Counted from the first letter of the stretch, positions 24,369 through 32,993 are shown. The stretch: 64,000 nt of DNA from Streptosporangium carneum (GCF_027922005.1 NZ_BSEV01000002.1:248001-312000); one strand, 5' to 3'. Notes: a model not told the origin generated them from the letters alone. Numbers and translations: made by a program.

Positions 24369-27056
24369 ATGAATAATGTTCTCCGCCTTACAGGCGCGAC
24401 CCTCGACGTCCTCGAAGTCCTCGCCGCCGCCGACGGGCAGACCGTGTACGGCCTGCAGATCGCGGCCGCCACCAGAAGGCCGACCGGCACGGTGTATCCC
24501 CTGCTCGCCCGTCTGGAGGATCGCGGCTGGCTGGAAGGCGGGTGGGAGAGCGACGACGGCGCGCGCGGCAGGGGCCCGAGACGCCGTTACTACCGCGTCA
24601 CCGGCGAAGGCCGCGAGCACGTCGCCGCCGCCCTGCGCAGGCGTGAGCGCAAGGTCCCCCCGCCCCCGCCGGCGACCGCCGCACGCCCTGACCGCTTCCT
24701 GCCCCCGCCGGGCGGCGCGGTAGACGCGGAACAGGTCATCGGCGAGTTCGTGCACGAGCTTCGCGTGTTGCGCGAGCGGGCGGGAGCGCTCTCGCTCAGG
24801 CAGCTGGCGGCGCGCACCTACTACAGCCCGGCGGCCCTGTCCGAGGCGTTCGCGGGCCGTACCCTCCCCTCGGAGAGGCTGCTCGAGGCGATCGTGTCGG
24901 CCTGCGCCGGAGACTCCCGCGAGTGGACGCTGCGCCGTTCCACGGCCGAGCAGAGCATCAGGCACGGAATCCGCATCCCGCACCGCTTCGAGGACTTCCA
25001 CCCGCTGGGAGTCCAGTGGGTGGAGACGGCCCTGTCCCGGTGCGGCCTCCAGCGGGCCGACATCGAGGACGTCGCCCAGGAGACGCTGCTGGCTGCCTAC
25101 CGGCACTGGCCGTCGGCGATTCCCAACCTGCGGCAGTGGATATCGCAGCACGCCCAGCGGACGGCCGCGGCCCTCAGCCGGGGGCCCCTGCGGCCCTGGC
25201 ACCTGGACGGGACCTACCTTCCCGCCCTCGACCTCGACCTGGGCGTGGCGCCTCCCGAGCGCGGGGAGCTGCGCCACGGGGACGTCGCCGACGACGTGGT
25301 GGCACGGCTGGCGGCCGACGACCTGCTCCGGAGCATGGACCGGCGCACGGCGCAGGTCGTCCACCTCGTGAGCCATGGCTTCACGACCGCCGAGATCGCC
25401 GAACGGCTCGCGATGACGGCCGTCGCCGTCGAAGGGCGCAGACGTCGGCTGCGGACCCGCTTCCGTCTCGACGGCGCCTCCTCGGTCACCGCGGAGCACG
25501 CCCGCTACCTGCGCCACCTCGCCCGCCTGCGCGACGAGGCGGGCAACCCGTCGCTGCGGAGGATGGCGGGCCAGGTCGGCTACAGCCACACGCACATCGC
25601 CGCCGTGCTCGCGGGAGCGGCTCCCCTGCCGGACTGGGAGTTCACCGCGCGGCTCGTGGGATTCCTCGGCGGCGAGGTGAGAACGGCACGCGCGCTGTGG
25701 GAGGAGGCCCACGCGTTCGGGGAGCCCGTGGAACCGGACAACGACGCGGAGGCGGCGGCCAGGGTCGGCGACACGCTCACCCTCTGGAAGCTCACCGACC
25801 ATCTGGAGCAGGCGGGCAAGACGATCGAGGCCGTACAGGTCTGGTGGGACGCGGCCGAAGCCGGGGACACCTACGCGATGGCGATGACGGCCGAGCTCCT
25901 GGTGCGCCTGGGCGACCGCGAGGAGGCGGAGACCTGGCTGCGCCGGGCCGCGGACGCCGGTGACGCCGAAGCCTGGCGCAGGCTCATCCACCTCCTGGAG
26001 CAGACGGGCCGCACCGAGGAGGCCATCGACGCCTGGCGGCACGCCGCGAACACCGGCGCGGTCGAGGCCCGGCAGGAGCTCACCCGCCTCCTGGAACAGA
26101 CGGGCCGCACCGAGGAGGCCATCGACGCCTGGCGGCACGCCGCGAACACCGGCGACCTGTCCGCCACCCGCAAACTCACCCGCCTCCTGGAGCAGACAGG
26201 CCGCACCGAGGAGGCCGTCGACGCCTGGCGGCACGCCGCGAACACCGGCGCGGTCGAGGCCCGGCAGGAGCTCACCCGCCTCCTGGAACAGACGGGCCGC
26301 ACCGAGGAGGCCATCGACGCCTGGCAGCGGGTCGCGGAGAGCGGCGACCTGTCCGCCACCCGCAGGCTCACACGACTTCTGCGGGGAGCGGGCCGGACCG
26401 AGGAGGCCGTCGAGGCATGGCGACGCGCCGTCGACACGGGTGAGGCGGGCGGGGCCGGTGACGTCCAGGCCCGGCAGGAGCTCACCCGCCTCCTGGAGCA
26501 GACAGGCCGCACCGAGGAGGCCGTCGAGGTCTGGCGGCACGTCGCCATCACCGGTGACGTCCAGGCCCGGCAGGAGCTCACCCGCCTCCTGGAGCAGACA
26601 GGCCGCACCGAGGAGGCCGTCGAGGTCTGGCGGCACGTCGCCATCACCGCCGACGACCCGGCCCAGCGGACGCTCGCCCACCAGGCCCTCACCCGCCTCA
26701 CCGACAGGCCCCTGTCGAGTCTGCGCGTCGAATACGAGCTGCGGGCCGCCGCGCACACCGGAGACGACCTCGCCCTGCTCGCCCTCGTCCATCTTCTCGA
26801 CCAGGAGGGACGGCACCGAGAGGCGGAGGCCGTCCTCCACTCGGCGGCGATAGCCGGAAACGCCCTCGCGGCCCAGACGATCTCGCACCGCCTCACCACC
26901 GCGAACGGAACGCCCTCCCACTCCGCCGCACCGCCGTCCCAGGCCGTCTCTCAGGCCCCGGTACGGCGAGCGGCGTCACAGGGCCGACCGGCGCGGAGCC
27001 GCGCCGAGCACCCGACGGCCGATCCGGCGAACACCTCGAAAGGGACCGCTCACTGA
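24369..27056 (+). CDS. PadR-HTH-sigma-like-HTH-repeat fusion regulator
   Basis: The 895-residue protein combines at least five modules. A PadR winged helix (residues 1-94: YGLQIAAATRRPTGTVYPLLARLEDRGWLEGGW) is followed by an XRE-like HTH at about 127-181 (LSLRQLAARTYYSPAALSEAFAG). A sigma-70 region-2-like helix pair at about 215-270 (ADIEDVAQETLLAAYRHW) and a region-4-like HTH at about 318-365 (RTAQVVHLVSHGFTTAEIAERL) come next, then a second XRE-like HTH at about 377-435 (RRMAGQVGYSHTHIAAVLAG). The rest is TPR/Sel1-like helical repeats, including seven almost identical 32-residue units at about 542-772 (LLEQTGRTEEAIDAW). It looks like a cytoplasmic DNA-binding scaffold or an alternative sigma factor with a repeat sensor. 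ATG 24369 was chosen at the PadR start; no RBS is seen, so it may be leaderless. Targets are unknown. Confidence 0.85.
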   Translation: MNNVLRLTGATLDVLEVLAAADGQTVYGLQIAAATRRPTGTVYPLLARLEDRGWLEGGWESDDGARGRGPRRRYYRVTGEGREHVAAALRRRERKVPPPPPATAARPDRFLPPPGGAVDAEQVIGEFVHELRVLRERAGALSLRQLAARTYYSPAALSEAFAGRTLPSERLLEAIVSACAGDSREWTLRRSTAEQSIRHGIRIPHRFEDFHPLGVQWVETALSRCGLQRADIEDVAQETLLAAYRHWPSAIPNLRQWISQHAQRTAAALSRGPLRPWHLDGTYLPALDLDLGVAPPERGELRHGDVADDVVARLAADDLLRSMDRRTAQVVHLVSHGFTTAEIAERLAMTAVAVEGRRRRLRTRFRLDGASSVTAEHARYLRHLARLRDEAGNPSLRRMAGQVGYSHTHIAAVLAGAAPLPDWEFTARLVGFLGGEVRTARALWEEAHAFGEPVEPDNDAEAAARVGDTLTLWKLTDHLEQAGKTIEAVQVWWDAAEAGDTYAMAMTAELLVRLGDREEAETWLRRAADAGDAEAWRRLIHLLEQTGRTEEAIDAWRHAANTGAVEARQELTRLLEQTGRTEEAIDAWRHAANTGDLSATRKLTRLLEQTGRTEEAVDAWRHAANTGAVEARQELTRLLEQTGRTEEAIDAWQRVAESGDLSATRRLTRLLRGAGRTEEAVEAWRRAVDTGEAGGAGDVQARQELTRLLEQTGRTEEAVEVWRHVAITGDVQARQELTRLLEQTGRTEEAVEVWRHVAITADDPAQRTLAHQALTRLTDRPLSSLRVEYELRAAAHTGDDLALLALVHLLDQEGRHREAEAVLHSAAIAGNALAAQTISHRLTTANGTPSHSAAPPSQAVSQAPVRRAASQGRPARSRAEHPTADPANTSKGTAH
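25992..26681 (+). repeat. Seven tandem 96-bp coding repeats
   Basis: Units start at 25992, 26088, 26184, 26280, 26376, 26490 and 26586. The period is exactly 96 bp, except that one unit carries an 18-bp insertion. Several units are identical over long stretches at the nucleotide level, including third codon positions, which points to recent duplication or gene conversion. Each encodes a 32-residue helical repeat of the fusion regulator. Confidence 0.9.
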
Positions 27057-27065
27057 GCTCAGGAA

Positions 27066-27086
27066 GGACCGCTCGTCGGGCGGTCC
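27066..27086. terminator. Hairpin between convergent genes
   Basis: A 7-bp stem (GGACCGC / GCGGTCC) with a 7-base loop lies in the 70-bp gap between the fusion regulator and the convergent MarR gene. It can serve both directions. Confidence 0.55.
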
Positions 27087-27126
27087 CTCAAGAGGGGCCG
27101 CCCAGCGGGAGTCGCCCGGGAGTCGT

Positions 27127-27630
27127 TCAGGAGGAGGCCGTTCGGCGCGATCCGAGGTCCGCGCACGCGCCGCTCCTCGCGAGCCGTACGGCCTGCTCCC
27201 GTCCCACCTTGGCGGTCCGGCACAGGTAGTCGCCGATGACGGTGAGCTCGTCGTCGGTGTACCTCTCGAGGACCTCGCCGAACGCCTGGCCAGGCACGTC
27301 CCACTCCCGTCCGACCTCGGCCGTCGGATCGGACGCCAGGGTGACCAGAGTTCGCCTGCGGTCGCCGGGATCGGCGCACCGTACGACGAGGCCCGCCTTC
27401 TCAAGGCGGTCGACCAGCCGGGTGGCCGATCCCGGGGTCAGCCCGGTCAGTCTGGCGATCTCGCCCGTGCTCAGCGGCTCCTCCTCCAGATCGAGCAGGC
27501 TCAGGCACTGCACGTCGGTGGGATGCAGCCCCAGCCGGTCGGCCAGGGCCTGGTTGAACAGCGTGTAAGCCGCGTAGTGCCGTCTGCTCTCAGCGATGAC
27601 CCGCTCGAGCAGCTCCGCCCGGTTTGACAC
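27127..27630 (-). CDS. MarR-family transcriptional regulator
   Basis: The 167-residue winged-helix protein has the HTH LHPTDVQCLSLLDLEEEPLSTGEIARLTGLTPGSATRLVDRLEKAGLVVR and the wing DRRRTLVTL (the conserved D-x-R motif). The GTG start has AGGGAGG 5 bp upstream. It is divergent from an NAD(P)-binding protein gene; the two share a 173-bp gap with a 29-bp dyad, so it most likely represses that gene and itself. It is a different subfamily from the MarR gene at 22 kb. Confidence 0.92.
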   Translation of the reverse strand: MSNRAELLERVIAESRRHYAAYTLFNQALADRLGLHPTDVQCLSLLDLEEEPLSTGEIARLTGLTPGSATRLVDRLEKAGLVVRCADPGDRRRTLVTLASDPTAEVGREWDVPGQAFGEVLERYTDDELTVIGDYLCRTAKVGREQAVRLARSGACADLGSRRTASS

Positions 27631-27654
27631 CGAGCCTCCCTTGCCTCAAATTAT

Positions 27655-27683
27655 GTGCGCGACGCAAAGTTTGCGTGACGCAC
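27655..27683. promoter_or_regulatory. 29-bp dyad operator for the divergent MarR gene
   Basis: The core ACGCAAA-G-TTTGCGT is a perfect 7-bp dyad, extended outward by GTGCG and CGCAC after two unmatched bases on each side. It begins 25 bp upstream of the MarR GTG, in an AT-rich stretch that probably contains both promoters. Confidence 0.7.
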
Positions 27684-27803
27684 AATATGTGTCACACTCA
27701 TACTCTACGCGATGCCCTTCCGCGTCTCTCCTGCCTCCCGCGATGCGGACCTCACTTCCCGCGAGGCTCGGAGCAACCAGAACACCACCGAGAGGAACAT
27801 GAC

Positions 27804-28643
27804 ATGACCATCCTTGTCACCGGAGGCCGTGGCCTCGTCGCCGGCACGCTCCTGCCCCTGCTGCACGGCAAGGGTCACGACGTGCGCGTGGCGTCCAGCG
27901 ATCCGGCGAAGCTCAACCCACCCGAGGGCGTGCCGACGGTGAAGTGCGACCTCACCGACCCGACCACCTTCCCCGCCGCCCTCGACGGCGTCACCTCGGT
28001 CTTCCTCTACGCGGAGCCCGCACACATCGACGCGTTCGTCGAGCGGGCCGTCGACGCCGGAGTGCGGCACATCGTGCTGCTGTCGTCCAGTTCGGTGATC
28101 GCGCCGGACGCGGACACCAACCCCATCGCCAGATCCCACCGCGCGGTCGAGCAGGCCCTGACGGCCTCCCCCATCGAGACGACGCTGCTGTGGCCCGGCG
28201 CCTTCGCGAGCAACGCGCTGCAGTGGTCGTGGTCCATCAAGTCCACCGGAACAATCGACCTGCCCTACCCGAACGCCCATGTCGACCCCATCCACGAGGC
28301 CGACATCGCGGACGTCGCGCTGGCCGTGCTCACCGATCCCGCGTTGAGCGGCAAGGAGTACCACCTGACAGGCCCCGAATCCCTCAGCTTCCAGGAGCAG
28401 CTCGACCGCATCGCCCACGTGGCCGGTCGGCCCCTCTCGATCAACGTCATCAGCGAGGAGGCGTGGAAGGAGGAGATGACGAAGTACGTCCCCGGCGAGT
28501 TCGCCGACGCCCTCCTCACCTGGTGGCGAGAGCACGACGGCTCGCCCACCGAGACCACCGGGACCGTCGAGCAGGTGACGGGCCGCCCCGCCCGCTCCTT
28601 CGCCACCTGGGCCGAGGACCACGCGGACGTCTTCAGGAACTGA
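27804..28643 (+). CDS. NAD(P)H-binding NmrA/SDR-like oxidoreductase
   Basis: The 279-residue atypical short-chain dehydrogenase has the Rossmann glycine motif TGGRGLVAGTLL at residues 6-17, CDLTDP marking the second strand, HIVLLSSSSV, and LLWPGAFASNAL in place of a classical YxxxK site, as in NmrA/QOR2-type quinone reductases. It probably binds NADPH and may reduce quinones. AGAGGA precedes the ATG. Divergent MarR control again suggests a response to redox-active compounds. Confidence 0.88.
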   Translation: MTILVTGGRGLVAGTLLPLLHGKGHDVRVASSDPAKLNPPEGVPTVKCDLTDPTTFPAALDGVTSVFLYAEPAHIDAFVERAVDAGVRHIVLLSSSSVIAPDADTNPIARSHRAVEQALTASPIETTLLWPGAFASNALQWSWSIKSTGTIDLPYPNAHVDPIHEADIADVALAVLTDPALSGKEYHLTGPESLSFQEQLDRIAHVAGRPLSINVISEEAWKEEMTKYVPGEFADALLTWWREHDGSPTETTGTVEQVTGRPARSFATWAEDHADVFRN

Positions 28644-28807
28644 GTCCCGTCCCACAGGCCGCCTCCACGAGATCGCGCCGAGGCCGCGAGCGTCCACATT
28701 CACCCCGCCCGCCAGGACGAATCCCCGCCAGGACGCCGGACACGACAAGCTCGTGAACGCCCACAGACGATGACCTCCGTCCAGGCCCCGCCCAACGAGT
28801 GGAGGAG

Positions 28808-28844
28808 ACCCTCCATCCGTGACCGCGGGGTCGTCACGGAGGGT
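28808..28844 (+). terminator. Imperfect hairpin downstream of the NmrA-like gene
   Basis: An 8-bp core stem with a 9-base loop is extended outward by CCCT/AGGG after a bulge. It lies 165 bp after the stop, farther than usual. Confidence 0.35.
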
Positions 28845-29026
28845 GAGAGAGGGGCCGAAGAGAACGGCCCGCTTCCCGGGAAACACCCTCCGCGCACGGA
28901 TCGCGCACGGCGTGCCGAGCCGCGGAGGAGTCAAGGGGCCATTTGGGGCCGATCAAATCAACCGAGCCGCCTGGTGAGCGGATTGTGGAACGGTACCCGT
29001 CTGACCTGACATACATAAATGCTATG

Positions 29027-29047
29027 GGTTGACGGGGGTTGTCAACC
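29027..29047. promoter_or_regulatory. GGTTGAC-N7-GTCAACC dyad upstream of the M4 protease gene
   Basis: Perfect 7-bp arms (29027-29033 and 29041-29047) lie about 100 bp upstream of the protease start in AT-rich DNA. Each arm contains a TTGAC that could also double as a -35 element. This is a candidate operator. Confidence 0.45.
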
Positions 29048-29145
29048 TTTCTCCTACATGTCACCTTTGGTTCAGCCCTGGCCGGCCACGGCTCCTAGCT
29101 AGTCCCTTCCCCCCCTTGTGGGACTTGTGAGAGGAGTCATCCGTA

Positions 29146-30753
29146 GTGAGGTCCAAGACAAGGCTGGGAGGCGTCGCCGTACTGGCGGTCGCAGCCCTGG
29201 CCACATCCGCGCTCACGAGCGCGACCGGCGCGTACGCCCAGCAGAACGCCGTGACGGATCCCAACCCCGTCGCGAGTGCCGAAGGCGCCTACGCACCGCC
29301 GGACGCCCAGAGCCGTGAGCGTGCGATCGCCACCGCGGACAAGGCGCTGGTTTCGCAGGCACGGGCACTGCACAAGGGCGCCGAGGAGAAGTTCGCCCAC
29401 GACAGGACCGTCGTGGGAACGCTCGGCCTTCAGTACGTGCAGTACAAGCGCACCTATCGGGGTCTTCCGGTCTACGGCGGTGACGTGATCGTCGCCACCG
29501 ACAGGTCGGGCACGCAGGCACAGGACGTCGTCTCGGGCCAGACCGTCAAGCTGGACCTGGACACCAACGCCACCGTCAGCGCGGAGGCGGCCACCGCCAC
29601 CGCCCGCGGCCAGCTCACGACCGTCGAGACCGCCGCCCCGCCGGTCCTGCTCGTGCACGCGGTCACCGACACGCCCAAGCTGGCGTGGGAGGTGACGGTC
29701 ACGGGCCGCGCCGAGAACACGGAAAGCGTGCTGCACGTCTACGTCGACGCGCGCACCGGCGCCGTCATCGACAAGGTGGACGAGGTCAAGGCGGGAACCG
29801 GCAACAGCTACTACAACGGCAACCCGGTCACCATCACCACCTCCGGCTCCTACTCGATGACCGACACCACCAGGCCGGGTCTGAAGTGTGGCGGCCAGAA
29901 CGGCGCCGCCTACACCAAGAGCACCGACTCCTGGGGCAACGGCTCGGGCACCAACCTGGAGACCGCCTGCGTCGACGCGCTCTACGCGGCCCAGAAGGAA
30001 TGGGACCTGCTGAGGAACTGGATCGGCCGCAACGGCTTCAACGGCTCGGGCGGCGCCTACCCGGCGCGGGTCGGGCTGAACCAGGTCAACGCCTTCTGGA
30101 ACGGTTCCTACACCAACTTCGGCCACAACCAGGCCAACAACCGCCAGGCCACCCCGATCGACGTGGTCGCCCACGAGTACGGCCACGCCATCTTCCAGTT
30201 CTCCGGCTCGGGCGGCGCGGGCAGCGGCAACGAGGCCGGTGGTCTGAACGAGTCGACCGGCGACATCTACGGAGCCCTCACCGAGGCCTACGCCAACAAC
30301 GCCTTCGACCCGCCGGACTACACCGTCGGCGAGGAGGTCGACCTGGTCGGCAACGGCCCGATCCGCTACATGTACAAGCCGTCGACCAACGGCGACCCCA
30401 ACTGCTACAGCTCCTCGATCCCCAGCACCGAGGTGCACAAGGCGGCAGGCCCGCAGAACCACTGGTTCTACCTGCTCGCCGAGGGCACCACCCCCGGCGG
30501 CGGCAAGCCGTCCAGCCCGGTCTGCGCGGGCCCCGCGTCGCTGACCGGCATCGGCATCCAGAAGGCCGGAAAGATCTTCCAGGGCGGCCTCAACCTCAAG
30601 ACCGCTCCCTGGACGCACGGCAAGGCGCGGGTGGCGACCCTGAAGGCCGCCAAGTCGCTCTACCCGGGCAGCTGCGCCGAGTACAACGCGGTCAAGGCCG
30701 CGTGGACCGCGGTCAGCGTCCCGGCGCAGAGCGGCGAGCCCACCTGTCCGTGA
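29146..30753 (+). CDS. Secreted thermolysin-family (M4) neutral metalloprotease
   Basis: The 535-residue preproprotein has a Sec signal peptide (basic RSKTR, hydrophobic core, cleavage near AYAQQN), an FTP/PepSY propeptide to about residue 210, and the M4 catalytic domain. HEYGH (H343, E344, H347) binds zinc and catalyses. NEAGGLNESTGDIYGALTE supplies the third ligand Glu, and GPQNHWFYLLAEG carries the transition-state His. The C-terminal helical domain is present. It should degrade extracellular protein. GTG 29146 was chosen because GAGAGGAG lies 9 bp upstream. A hairpin follows the stop. Confidence 0.95.
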   Translation: MRSKTRLGGVAVLAVAALATSALTSATGAYAQQNAVTDPNPVASAEGAYAPPDAQSRERAIATADKALVSQARALHKGAEEKFAHDRTVVGTLGLQYVQYKRTYRGLPVYGGDVIVATDRSGTQAQDVVSGQTVKLDLDTNATVSAEAATATARGQLTTVETAAPPVLLVHAVTDTPKLAWEVTVTGRAENTESVLHVYVDARTGAVIDKVDEVKAGTGNSYYNGNPVTITTSGSYSMTDTTRPGLKCGGQNGAAYTKSTDSWGNGSGTNLETACVDALYAAQKEWDLLRNWIGRNGFNGSGGAYPARVGLNQVNAFWNGSYTNFGHNQANNRQATPIDVVAHEYGHAIFQFSGSGGAGSGNEAGGLNESTGDIYGALTEAYANNAFDPPDYTVGEEVDLVGNGPIRYMYKPSTNGDPNCYSSSIPSTEVHKAAGPQNHWFYLLAEGTTPGGGKPSSPVCAGPASLTGIGIQKAGKIFQGGLNLKTAPWTHGKARVATLKAAKSLYPGSCAEYNAVKAAWTAVSVPAQSGEPTCP

Positions 30754-30772
30754 CGGCCGAGCTCGACGGCGG

Positions 30773-30795
30773 CGGCGTCTGACGTCCAGACGCCG
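30773..30795 (+). terminator. Hairpin directly after the M4 protease gene
   Basis: An 8-bp stem (CGGCGTCT / AGACGCCG) with a 7-base loop begins 20 bp after the stop codon. Confidence 0.55.
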
Positions 30796-30910
30796 ACTGC
30801 TCCCTGAGTGGCACACCCGCACCGTCACTCACGGGGCGCCGCCCGGTGGGCTCACGCCTCCAGGGACCGCACCACCTTCCTGATCGGAGCACCCTCCCGG
30901 ACGGAAGTCC

Positions 30911-30947
30911 CGGATGGCCCGGACCGGCACCTGGTCCGGGCCATCCG
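30911..30947. terminator. Strong bidirectional hairpin terminator
   Basis: A perfect 15-bp stem (arms 30911-30925 and 30933-30947) with a 7-base loop lies between the convergent M4 protease gene and the HExxH protein gene. The rest of this 304-bp gap shows no gene. Confidence 0.8.
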
Positions 30948-31057
30948 TCGGTCTTCGCCCAGCGACTCGGCGGCCCCCGGCCTCCAGCGGGCGCGAACGC
31001 CGGCGACCGCGTGACGCCGGTACGCACGGACCTCGACGACCGGGCGGCCCGCGGCCG

Positions 31058-31783
31058 TCACGACAGGGCGAACCGCTCACCGGCGGCCACGCGCTCGACC
31101 AGCCCGAGCAGGGCGGACCGCCCGCCGTGCGCGTCGGCCCACGTGCTCACGCGACACGCGGCCCTGGCGTAGACCTGCTGGTCCGCGCTCGCCGCGCGCA
31201 ACCACTCCTCCAGGGTCACGGGAAGGGCCTCCTGCGAGCCGGCCCGGCACCGGTCCCCTGCCGTCTCCGGCGCGAGATAGCGCGGATCCTCCGAGACCAG
31301 TACGGCCAGGCCCTCGTCGAACCACTGCGGAACCCCCCGCTCCCCTCCAAGCCGGTCGTGGAACTCGACGTGTGACAGCTCATGTGAGGCGATCACCGGA
31401 TCGACGCCGCGCGACGACAGCATCACGGCACGGTTGAGAACCGCGACGCCGCGCTCGCCGCCTCCGCCGATCCGGCGGTAGCACTCCTCGGTCAGGCAGG
31501 CCAGCACGAGCGGAGAGCTTCGGCGTCCGCCGTAGAAGTCGCTCACACGGCGCTCCGCCGCCCGGACGACCTCCGCCACCTGTCGGCGTCGCTCGGCCGG
31601 CAGGCCCTGCTCCACGTAGAGACGCGGCCCGAGGCTCTCCAGCCCATAACACGCGGGACAGGCCGTGGCGGCCACGGCGGGAAAGGCGACCGCGACCACT
31701 CCCGTCCCCGTGCCGAGCACCAGGGCCAGCCCGACGAGGGTCCAGGCCCATGGCCTGGCCTTCCACCACCGCTGTCGGCTCAT
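31058..31783 (-). CDS. Membrane-anchored HExxH metallopeptidase-like protein
   Basis: The 241-residue protein has one N-terminal membrane helix (WTLVGLALVLGTGTGVVAVAF) followed by an extracytoplasmic domain with a CPAC motif, SDFYGGRRSSPLVLACLTEECYRR, and the zinc site VIASHELSHVEFHDRLGG...PQWFDEGLAVLVSE. HExxH followed about 20 residues later by WFDEGLA matches the MA-like gluzincin peptidases. The substrate is unknown. ATG 31783 was chosen at the membrane segment; the RBS is weak and the frame extends further upstream. It converges on the M4 protease gene and follows a gene for another secreted protein. Confidence 0.8.
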   Translation of the reverse strand: MSRQRWWKARPWAWTLVGLALVLGTGTGVVAVAFPAVAATACPACYGLESLGPRLYVEQGLPAERRRQVAEVVRAAERRVSDFYGGRRSSPLVLACLTEECYRRIGGGGERGVAVLNRAVMLSSRGVDPVIASHELSHVEFHDRLGGERGVPQWFDEGLAVLVSEDPRYLAPETAGDRCRAGSQEALPVTLEEWLRAASADQQVYARAACRVSTWADAHGGRSALLGLVERVAAGERFALS

Positions 31784-31893
31784 CGGCCCCCAAGCCCCTG
31801 TTTCACGGCAACGCGCCCATCCTGCGGCACTCCACCGGGGACAGAGCACGATTCCCGGAAAATCCCGCCGTATCAGGGGAATCCGGGAAGGTG

Positions 31894-32571
31894 TCAGCCG
31901 TCCTTCGTCGTCTCCTCGCTTCCCGCGCCGAGGTCGAGGCCGATGCCGACGCAGCGGGGCCTCGGGATGACCACCACGTCGTCGATCGCCGGGCCGTACA
32001 CCCCGTCGGTGGTGGAGGTCAGGCTCAGGACGGCGCTGGACTCCTGGGCGCAGAAGGTGAACCTCTCCCAGACGTAGCCCATGTTCTGCGGGGACCTGCC
32101 GGTGGTGTCGAAGCGGAAGTTCTTCTGGGTCAGCAGGAGTCCCTGCGCCACCCTGGCGTACCCGGTCTTCACCGCGGGAGCGCCGAAGGTGTTTCCGGCC
32201 AGGGCGAAAGTGACGGTGTAGCAACGTCCCGGCGTCGTCGCGATGGTCTGCTCGATCGTTCCGCGCCGGTTGCCCGAGAGGTCGAGCGACTGCCGTCCCC
32301 TGGCCGCCTGCCACAGACCCGGCCCGATCAGGTCGACGGAGCCGGCTGTGACCTTCCACTCCCCGATGGTGGTGCCGGTGTCGTAGAAGGCCTGCGTCTG
32401 GGTCACCGGCGTCTCGAACCCGCCGTTGCCGACCAGCGGGACGGCCCCGGCGGAGGCCTGGGCTCCCGCCAGGGCGAAGGAGCCGGAGAAAGCGGCGATG
32501 GAGACCGACAGGGCAAAAGAGCGGGTCACGGACCGCGTCAGCCGCCGGCTGCGAACCGATGAAACGATCAT
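31894..32571 (-). CDS. Secreted DUF642-like / choice-of-anchor C family protein
   Basis: The 225-residue protein has an Arg-rich N-terminus and a signal peptide (SFALSVSIAAFSGSFALAGAQASA). It continues as a beta-sandwich of the galactose-binding type: NGGFETP at the mature start, TIGEWKVTAGSVDLIG, WQAARGRQSLDLSG, CYTVTFALAGN and PAIDDVVV near the end. These are hallmarks of DUF642/choice-of-anchor C proteins, thought to bind carbohydrate at the cell surface. ATG 32571 was chosen for AGGAAG upstream. It lies 110 bp upstream of the HExxH gene on the same strand. Confidence 0.85.
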   Translation of the reverse strand: MIVSSVRSRRLTRSVTRSFALSVSIAAFSGSFALAGAQASAGAVPLVGNGGFETPVTQTQAFYDTGTTIGEWKVTAGSVDLIGPGLWQAARGRQSLDLSGNRRGTIEQTIATTPGRCYTVTFALAGNTFGAPAVKTGYARVAQGLLLTQKNFRFDTTGRSPQNMGYVWERFTFCAQESSAVLSLTSTTDGVYGPAIDDVVVIPRPRCVGIGLDLGAGSEETTKDG

Positions 32572-32993
32572 GGTCTTCCTCCTGTTACGTGTGATCCTCA
32601 CCCGCGACGGAGCGGCCCGCCGCCTGTCGGCAGGCGGCGCGCCTCATGCCCCGACGCGAGCGCGCCACTACGGCGAGTAGTCGAACGAAGATCCACAGTA
32701 ACGACGAAAGGGCGGCCGGCCGTCGTGGCGCGCCAGGCCGACGGACCTCGGACGGAAGGTTCGGCCACGGCGCCGGACGCGACGGCGAGGAACACCGCCG
32801 CCGTTCAGACTCCGAGACAAAAAAGGCGGGCGGCGTTCAGGGCGAACGTGGACCGGAGGACGAAGCCCGGGCGGCTCTGCCCATTCAAAGAATCTTGGAC
32901 GGAGATTTCCGTCGATCTTGGTTTTGGGCCACCTATCTTGCGACGGTCCGCCACGGCCGCCACATCCTCGACAGAACCGACAAGGGAGGCCTG
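32572..32993. other. 422-bp divergent intergenic region
   Basis: There is no credible gene here. The segment 32870-32940 is AT-rich and holds a GACGGA-N4-TCCGTC dyad (32898-32913), 81 bp upstream of the sigma-factor operon. This is where a promoter for that operon would be expected. An isolated A6 tract at 32819-32824 has no associated stem. Confidence 0.4.

Larger units (their letters stand above)
28644..29145. other. 502-bp gene-free region before the metalloprotease gene
   Basis: There is no credible gene here. An imperfect hairpin at 28808-28844 (8-bp core TCCGTGAC/GTCACGGA) may terminate the oxidoreductase transcript. From about 28940 to 29080 the DNA is AT-rich and contains an inverted repeat, so the metalloprotease promoter is expected there. 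Confidence 0.45.

Noticed and set aside
25992-26681. Regularly spaced repeats that could suggest a CRISPR array
   Set aside because: The 96-bp units are contiguous with no unique spacers, keep the reading frame and encode a helical repeat.
24183-26921. Minus-strand 912-codon frame opposite the fusion regulator
   Set aside because: It mirrors the 96-bp repeats and lacks any recognisable domain; the plus strand encodes coherent HTH and repeat modules.
32819-32824. A6/T6 tract as a possible intrinsic terminator
   Set aside because: No stem lies on either side and no gene ends nearby on the relevant strand.
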